Below, one piece after another: positions 59,438-64,000 of a stretch of DNA of 64,000 nucleotides. Both the position numbers and the translations under genes were made by a program. Origin of the DNA: an uncultured Eubacteriales bacterium (GTDB taxonomy: Bacteria > Bacillota > Clostridia > Oscillospirales > Oscillospiraceae); NCBI GenBank assembly GCA_900549475.1, contig UROF01000011.1, positions 6,612-70,611 of the forward strand, in the 5' to 3' direction. The notes below the pieces were generated by a model. The model ran no database searches. It worked only from the letters and a program-made list of their open reading frames with translations, and was not told the DNA's origin. Position 1 is the stretch's first letter; the number at the start of each line of letters is the position of its first letter.

Positions 59438-60619
59438 TTACAGGTTAGAAATGTATTTCTGCATCCTGGCGGCGCTGTCCTCTTTCATGCGCTCCGACAC
59501 ATGGCCGTAAACATCCAGAGTAAAGGCTGCTGTGGCGTGTCCCAGGTTTCCCTGGACGGTTTTCACGTCGTCCCCATTCTGGAGAGAGAGGACGGCGAAG
59601 GTGTGACGAAGATCGTGTACCCGGCTATTTGGGGCACCGATTTGGACGGCCAGCTTCTTATAGTGATTATAGACCGTCTGAGGGCTGAGATTGCTTCCCG
59701 TCGCCGTGGTAAAGACCAGGGCGCTTTTCTGTTCCTCTGCTGTCTGCCAGCCCTCCCACAGTTCTCCAGCCTTTAGGCGCTGCACTGCCTGTTCCCGTTT
59801 GCGGCGTTCCAACAGCTCCAGGACAAAGGGAGCGGGGCGAAGCGTGCGGGTTTTGTCGTTTTTCAGCGGGGCGAAGGTAAAGCCGCCGTCAGACAGTGGC
59901 CGCTTTTGAAGCTGCTTGCAGACCTTCACAGTCCCCGCCTTGAAGTCCACGCAGTCCCAGGTTAGACCAATAGCTTCCGATTCCCGCAGGCCGGTAAATA
60001 GAATCATTTTCAAGAGAATTTCATATTCATCCCCAGCGGATACCCGGAGGAAGTCTTTCACCTGTTCATCTGTGAGCGGGTGAATTTCTTTTTTCTCCAC
60101 ACGGGGGAGAGTGGCACGGCTGGCCGGATTGTCCCGGATGTATTCCACGCTGACGGCGGTGGAGAGGCATTTTGTGAGGATACCGTGGATATTGCGGACA
60201 CTTTTGGGAGCCATCCCGTCTCTAAGGAGCCGATTATAAAAAGCCTGGATTTGCGGCGTGGTCAACTCTGCCAGCTTTACCGCCCCCAAGCTGGGGACGA
60301 TGTGAGTTTTACATTGTGCTTTGTAGTGCTTGACCGTCAGATATTTTTTGTCCCCCGTGTATTCCTGGAGCCAGATTTCCACCCATCGGGCCAACGTCAT
60401 TTTAGACGGTTCAAAATAATCCCCGCTGTCCAGAGCTGCCACCGCCTGAGCCAGTTTCTTTCTCACTTCCTGCTGAGTGGCCCCGTAGACTGACCGCTGC
60501 ACCTGCTTCCCGGTGCCGGGATCACGGCCCACCGTGTAGCGGGCCTCCCATCGTCCGTCCTTTCGCTGGCGGATCGTCCCGCCGCCCTGGGCCCCTCTGG
60601 TGTTGCTCTTTCTTGCCAT
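59438..60619 (-). CDS. int: Tyrosine-type site-specific integrase
   Basis: This 393-residue recombinase has an N-terminal AP2-like arm-binding region (GTIRQRKDGRWEARYTVG), a SAM-like core-binding domain (LTVKHYKAQCKTHIVPSLG) and a catalytic domain with TGLRESEAIGL (Arg), HDLRHTFAVLS (His, Arg), LGHATAAFT (His) and LDVYGHV (Tyr nucleophile). It would drive integration and, with an accessory protein, excision at tRNA-Gln. Its direction, towards the tRNA, is typical of an element end. Confidence 0.95.
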   Translation of the reverse strand: MARKSNTRGAQGGGTIRQRKDGRWEARYTVGRDPGTGKQVQRSVYGATQQEVRKKLAQAVAALDSGDYFEPSKMTLARWVEIWLQEYTGDKKYLTVKHYKAQCKTHIVPSLGAVKLAELTTPQIQAFYNRLLRDGMAPKSVRNIHGILTKCLSTAVSVEYIRDNPASRATLPRVEKKEIHPLTDEQVKDFLRVSAGDEYEILLKMILFTGLRESEAIGLTWDCVDFKAGTVKVCKQLQKRPLSDGGFTFAPLKNDKTRTLRPAPFVLELLERRKREQAVQRLKAGELWEGWQTAEEQKSALVFTTATGSNLSPQTVYNHYKKLAVQIGAPNSRVHDLRHTFAVLSLQNGDDVKTVQGNLGHATAAFTLDVYGHVSERMKEDSAARMQKYISNL

Positions 60620-60686
60620 TGCAATTCCTCCCTTAAATTGATAGAATGGGAGGGCAGTAGGCCGTCAAAGTTTACTGCCCTTTTAG

Positions 60687-60722
60687 CCGTCCCTGGTGTT
60701 CGCAGCACCAGGGGCGGTTTTT
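60687..60722 (+). terminator. Hairpin between integrase and repressor genes
   Basis: CCGTCCCTGGTG (60687-60698) pairs with 60706-60717 (one G-U), followed by a TTTTT run on the plus strand. Both flanking genes are on the minus strand, where no U-run follows, so its role is unclear; it may block plus-strand transcripts. Confidence 0.5.
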
Positions 60723-60729
60723 CGCTTAA

Positions 60730-61344
60730 TTAAAAAGGTAATTCCCCTTCCAGATCCCACTCTTGAATTTTAATCGTATTAAAGTCATTAGGCTCCTCTA
60801 CCGCTGGGATATCATCTAAAAGTGAGAGATGTTTGTCCAGCCATAGGTTATAAAGTTCGTCATCTATTGTATCTGTGTCATGCAAATTTTTAATTTTTCT
60901 CCACTTATTTATAAAATTGCACAAAGATTTGTCTGTAAATACAATGGAAGGATATTCCTTTTGAATACCGTCTGGTACCGGATAGCCTGAATTCAGATCC
61001 ATTGGATGTTCCGTACGAGTTGAGGTGTCTAAGTAAATGTCCGCAACAGTTTTTTCAAGAAAAACAAGATCACGCGCAACATCTCCTAGTGTTTTCTTTG
61101 AGCTATATTTTTCTGTGTAGCCATCTCTTCCACAAAGCCAGTCCAAAGAAACACCTAGTTCATTAGCTATTGCTACCGCGTTTTCGAGTGTAGGATTTTT
61201 ACCTTTACCGTTATTTTCCGCCTTTTCATAGGCAGAAATTGTCTGCGCTGTAACACCTATTTTGGTTGCAAGTGTATTCTGCTTAAGTCCACATTTTTCC
61301 CGTGCCTTTTTCAGGCGGGTTGCAAATATTGTAAAATCCCCCAT
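60730..61344 (-). CDS. XRE-family repressor of the mobile element
   Basis: This 204-residue protein has an N-terminal Cro/CI-type helix-turn-helix (about residues 6-62: LKKAREKCGLKQNTLATKIG, VTAQTISAYEKAE) and a C-terminal region with no family I recognise, lacking the Ser/Lys peptidase pattern of LexA-like repressors. GGAGGTGA precedes ATG 61344. It is divergent from the small DNA-binding genes and likely keeps the element quiet. The gene is more AT-rich than the neighbouring core genome. Confidence 0.85.
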   Translation of the reverse strand: MGDFTIFATRLKKAREKCGLKQNTLATKIGVTAQTISAYEKAENNGKGKNPTLENAVAIANELGVSLDWLCGRDGYTEKYSSKKTLGDVARDLVFLEKTVADIYLDTSTRTEHPMDLNSGYPVPDGIQKEYPSIVFTDKSLCNFINKWRKIKNLHDTDTIDDELYNLWLDKHLSLLDDIPAVEEPNDFNTIKIQEWDLEGELPF

Positions 61345-61361
61345 TAAATCACCTCCAAGTT

Positions 61362-61382
61362 GATAATATCATCTATTTTATC
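61362..61382. promoter_or_regulatory. Candidate repressor operator
   Basis: The 21 bases read GATAA.AT.....AT.TTATC, an imperfect palindrome that overlaps the repressor's own -10 box and contains one of two direct TATCATCT copies (61367-61374 and 61379-61386). Confidence 0.45.
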
Positions 61383-61391
61383 ATCTGTCAA
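61363..61391 (-). promoter_or_regulatory. Promoter of the XRE repressor
   Basis: On the minus strand, TTGACA (61391-61386), 17 bases, then TATTAT (61368-61363). Confidence 0.8.
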
Positions 61392-61438
61392 CAACAATGT
61401 CTTAATTAACACCCGCAAGGATATAAATTATGTTATTG

Positions 61439-61467
61439 TTGTTTTTCTCAGAGAAATTTGCTATTAT
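61439..61467 (+). promoter_or_regulatory. Promoter of the element's rightward operon
   Basis: TTGTTT (61439-61444), 17 bases, then TATTAT (61462-61467). AACAACAAT at 61390-61398 and ATTGTTGTT at 61435-61443 form an inverted repeat around the region upstream. Confidence 0.65.
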
Positions 61468-61499
61468 AGTAGAGAAAAATACCGAAAGGAGTGTTACAG

Positions 61500-61679
61500 A
61501 TGAACAACCAGGACATCAGACGCACAGCGGCAGGGGCCGGGGTAAAACTTTGGCAGATTGCAGACGCTCTAGGTATGGCGGATTGCAGCTTTTCCCGGAA
61601 ACTCCGCAAGGAACTGTCCCAGGATGAAAAGGAGAAAATCTTCTCTATCATTCAGCGACTTGCGAAGGAGGTGAGCTAA
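61500..61679 (+). CDS. Small helix-turn-helix protein of the mobile element
   Basis: This 59-residue protein has one helix-turn-helix-like stretch (KLWQIADALGMADCSFSRKL, about residues 16-35) and a C-terminal helix. AAAGGAG precedes ATG 61500. Its stop overlaps the next start by one base. It is the first rightward gene after the repressor, where Cro-like or excision-control proteins are usual; the exact role is unknown. Confidence 0.75.
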   Translation: MNNQDIRRTAAGAGVKLWQIADALGMADCSFSRKLRKELSQDEKEKIFSIIQRLAKEVS

Positions 61680-61876
61680 TGGCCGACAAACTAGACCCCC
61701 TGGCCGTATCCCCGGCAGAGTGTGCCCGTCTGCTGGGTATCAGCAGGCCGAAGGTTTATGACCTGTTACATCAAAATGATTTCCCATCTTTTAAACTAGG
61801 CAGCCGCACACTAATCAGTGTGGACGGATTGCGGGAATGGATCTCCAGACAGACACAAGCAGAGGTGAATATATGA
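61679..61876 (+). CDS. Excisionase-like helix-turn-helix protein
   Basis: This 65-residue protein has the winged MerR/Xis-type DNA-binding form: SPAECARLLGISRPKVYDLL then PSFKLGSRTLISVDGLREWI. Such proteins act as excisionases or recombination directionality factors, or as small regulators. AAGGAGGTGAG precedes the start. It is coupled to both neighbours by overlaps. Confidence 0.82.
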   Translation: MADKLDPLAVSPAECARLLGISRPKVYDLLHQNDFPSFKLGSRTLISVDGLREWISRQTQAEVNI

Positions 61877-62277
61877 GTAAGACAAAAAAGAGCCGTCCCA
61901 GTGTTGCAGCACCAGGACGGCGGAGTGGAGCGGAGACAGCTTGCGGAGCGGCCACCACTTCCACCTATCAGAATACCACACAGCGAACCGGCAAACAACC
62001 TGGAAAAATTGAACGTCTTTTATCCCACGGCGTAGAGAACGCCGTCCCGCTCCATCATTTGGTGACCATCACCGAGTTACCCGCCCGCCAAGTCCGCCAG
62101 CTCATTCAGGCGGAACGCTTGCGGGGCGCTCAGATTCTGGCCGACAACCAGAACGGCTATTATCTGCCTGAAACCCAGGAGGACGTGGAACTGTTTTACA
62201 AGTCCATGCTCCACCGGGCGGCGGAGATTACCAGGGTTGCCACGGCGGTAAAACTGAGGGGGCGGCGGCTTGATTAA
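61873..62277 (+). CDS. Mobile-element protein of unknown function, before the primase
   Basis: This 134-residue protein has a basic, low-complexity N-terminal third and a conserved-looking C-terminal part with a helix-turn-helix-like stretch (HHLVTITELPARQVRQLIQA, about residues 61-80) and a possible wing (LADNQNGYYLP). ATG 61873 overlaps the previous stop (ATGA) and has GAGGTG upstream. Its end overlaps the primase start by eight bases. I do not recognise a family; replication control is a guess from position. Confidence 0.7.
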   Translation: MSKTKKSRPSVAAPGRRSGAETACGAATTSTYQNTTQRTGKQPGKIERLLSHGVENAVPLHHLVTITELPARQVRQLIQAERLRGAQILADNQNGYYLPETQEDVELFYKSMLHRAAEITRVATAVKLRGRRLD

Positions 62278-64000
62278 GTTTTTCCCCGATGGACTGCCCC
62301 AAGAACTGAAAGACACCGGGCGCTGGTGCGTGTGGAGATACGAACAACGAGAGAGCCGAGACAAGCCCACCAAAGTACCGTACAACCCCCGAACAGGGGG
62401 CGGGGCTATGTCCAACAACCCCAGCACCTTCACAAGCTACCCGGAGGCTGTGAATGCCCTGGAGCGGGGCGGATATGACGGCCTGGGCGTGGGCGTGTTT
62501 GACGGCTTATGTGCCGTTGATATTGACCACTGCATAGCGGAGGACGGCACCCCCTCCTCTCTGGCCGTGGACATTGTTTCCGCAATGGAGAGCTACACCG
62601 AAACCAGCCCCAGCGGGCGAGGGATACGGATATTCTTCAAAGCCGCCGGTTTTACCTACGACAAGAGCCGCTATTACACTATGAGCGCAAAGCAAGGGCT
62701 TGAAATCTATGTTTCCGATGCTACCAGCAAGTTTTTGACCGTCACGGGCAACTCTGGCCCCTGGGCTGGGCCGTTCCCTATCTGCGAGCGGGCGGAGGCA
62801 TTGCAGACCATCCTTGACCGCTATATGGTGCGGCCCCAGAAAGCCGCCCAAGAAGCCACCAGAGCGCCCCAGACACCCCTTGACCTATCAGACGCTGAGG
62901 TTATCGCAAAGGCTCACAACGCCCGCAACGGGGCCGCATTTGCCGCCCTATGGAATGGTGATATTTCCGGCTATGGCAGTCATTCAGAGGCAGACATGGC
63001 CCTCTGTAATGCCCTGGCCTTTTGGACAGGATGCGACGCCGGACAGATGGACAGGCTTTTTAGATCGTCCGGCCTGATGAGGGAAAAATGGGACAGGCGA
63101 CAAAGCGGCAGCACCTACGGGAGCCTAACAATTCAAGAGGCTATCCGTACTTGCACCAATACATATTCAGCACCAACAGAACACCAACAGGACACACACA
63201 GACCACCAACAGAACACATAAAAAATCCGCCGGAGCAAGTCAGACCGCCGGACTTTTCGGACGCTGGCAACGCTGAGGCATTTACCCGGAAGTATCGGGA
63301 TACCCTTCTCTTTTCCGATGCCCTGGGCTGGATGGTGTGGAACGGTCAACGCTGGGAACGCAGCGACCACAAGGCACTCACCCTGGCAACCGAGCTATCC
63401 GGGGAAATGCTGACAGACGCTCAGAAAGAATACCGGGCCGCCCTTGTGGCTATGGCAGAGGCAAAGGCGGCAGAGGCAGAGGGTACAAGCAAGCCGGAGG
63501 ACATGGAGCGGGCCACCAATCGGGCCGCAAGTGCAAAGGCATACCTCACCCACGCCAAGCAGACCCGCAGCGCCGGACGGCTGAAAGGTGTGCTGGAGCT
63601 GGCAAAGCCCGCCTTTGTGGTCAAGGCCGACACCCTGGACGCAAATTCGGCAGACCTGAACACCCCCGCCGGGATCGTTGACCTCACCACTGGGGAACTA
63701 CGGCCCCATGACCGGGCGGCACGATGCAGCCAGATCACCACCGCCGCCCCCGGAGAACAGGGAGCGCAGATGTGGACGGACTTCCTGGACACCATCACCC
63801 AGGGGGACGGCAGCTTGCGGGGATTTCTCCAGCTTGTGGCAGGTATGGCCCTTCACGGAAAAGTCTACCATGAAGGGCTGATTCTGGCCCACGGAGCTGG
63901 GCGCAACGGCAAAAGCACCTTTTTTAATGCCCTGGCCGCTGTCCTGGGTGACTATGCCGGAAGTATTGACATCGACACCTTTACCACCGACCGGCAGAAC
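62270..64000 (+). CDS. P4/D5-type DNA primase-helicase, 3'-truncated by the window edge
   Basis: The frame is open from TTG 62270 to the end of the window, 577 residues. The N-terminal region (GRWCVWRYEQRE, then GLCAVDIDHC and SPSGRGIRIFF) matches the bifunctional primase/NrS-1-like domain, with the acidic VDIDH block as the likely catalytic site. The middle has YGSLTIQEAIRTC. A D5_N-like region follows (LNTPAGIVDLTTGELRPHDR), then a helicase Walker A, GAGRNGKST at 63892-63918. TTG is chosen since no ATG or GTG is near; GAGGGGG lies upstream. It would start replication of the excised element. Confidence 0.88.
   Translation, partial: MIKFFPDGLPQELKDTGRWCVWRYEQRESRDKPTKVPYNPRTGGGAMSNNPSTFTSYPEAVNALERGGYDGLGVGVFDGLCAVDIDHCIAEDGTPSSLAVDIVSAMESYTETSPSGRGIRIFFKAAGFTYDKSRYYTMSAKQGLEIYVSDATSKFLTVTGNSGPWAGPFPICERAEALQTILDRYMVRPQKAAQEATRAPQTPLDLSDAEVIAKAHNARNGAAFAALWNGDISGYGSHSEADMALCNALAFWTGCDAGQMDRLFRSSGLMREKWDRRQSGSTYGSLTIQEAIRTCTNTYSAPTEHQQDTHRPPTEHIKNPPEQVRPPDFSDAGNAEAFTRKYRDTLLFSDALGWMVWNGQRWERSDHKALTLATELSGEMLTDAQKEYRAALVAMAEAKAAEAEGTSKPEDMERATNRAASAKAYLTHAKQTRSAGRLKGVLELAKPAFVVKADTLDANSADLNTPAGIVDLTTGELRPHDRAARCSQITTAAPGEQGAQMWTDFLDTITQGDGSLRGFLQLVAGMALHGKVYHEGLILAHGAGRNGKSTFFNALAAVLGDYAGSIDIDTFTTDRQN

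Noticed and set aside
1..64000. CRISPR array, rRNA genes or complete insertion sequences
   Set aside because: No regularly spaced direct repeats, no rRNA-like blocks and no transposase with terminal repeats were seen on reading.

Overview
The window is about 64 kb of a moderately high-GC genome that looks like an anaerobic, endospore-forming Clostridia member. The spoIIAA-spoIIAB-sigF operon, type II and type III pantothenate kinases, an AraR-type GntR/LacI repressor, Firmicutes-like dnaG-rpoD and a YmfF/YmfH pair all point there. An Oscillospiraceae genus of the Flavonifractor/Lawsonibacter/Intestinimonas kind is my best guess. That is inference from gene content and base composition; no search was run.

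Layout, left to right. 1-9.1 kb: end of a metallophosphoesterase, a two-domain polyphosphate:AMP phosphotransferase, a P-loop ATPase, an anaerobic glycerol-3-phosphate dehydrogenase operon (glpA, a second FAD subunit, DUF1667) on the minus strand, and polyphosphate kinase ppk1. 9.1-15.7 kb: plsY-queH (minus), then a cobalamin riboswitch with two tandem terminator hairpins controlling cbiA-cbiB-cobD-cobQ. 15.8-17.3 kb: spoIIAA-spoIIAB-sigF. 17.3-22.2 kb: a minus-strand operon pncB-cls-cobO-pepT. 22.4-24.8 kb: coaW, then yhaM and a phosphopantetheinyl transferase. 25.0-26.5 kb: a decayed secreted-protein pseudogene with a homopolymer frameshift, a second frameshift and an in-frame stop.

26.6-36.6 kb is an arabinose regulon. 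A sugar ABC transporter (binding protein, ATPase, permease), a small membrane protein, araB, araA and araD are read leftward from one strong promoter, and araR is read rightward. Repeated ATTTGTAT/ATACAAAT elements flank both promoters. 36.6-45.7 kb is a peptide-uptake locus of visibly lower GC: an atypical M19 dipeptidase followed by dppABCDF, divergent from a 732-residue regulator that fuses a LacI DNA-binding and sensor region to a cytoplasmic copy of a family 1 solute-binding domain. This regulator and its candidate operator are the most unusual item in the window.

45.9-59.0 kb is core genome: dnaG-rpoD, a small membrane protein, an ACT protein-hom-lysC operon, a YtvI/AI-2E-type permease, ymfF-ymfH-lgt, and coaX with an ECF transporter S component. 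At 59.29 kb a tRNA-Gln(CUG) marks the boundary of an integrated mobile element that runs off the right end: tyrosine integrase, XRE repressor, two small DNA-binding proteins, a short replication-region protein and the start of a P4/D5-type primase-helicase. No CRISPR array, rRNA or complete insertion sequence was seen.
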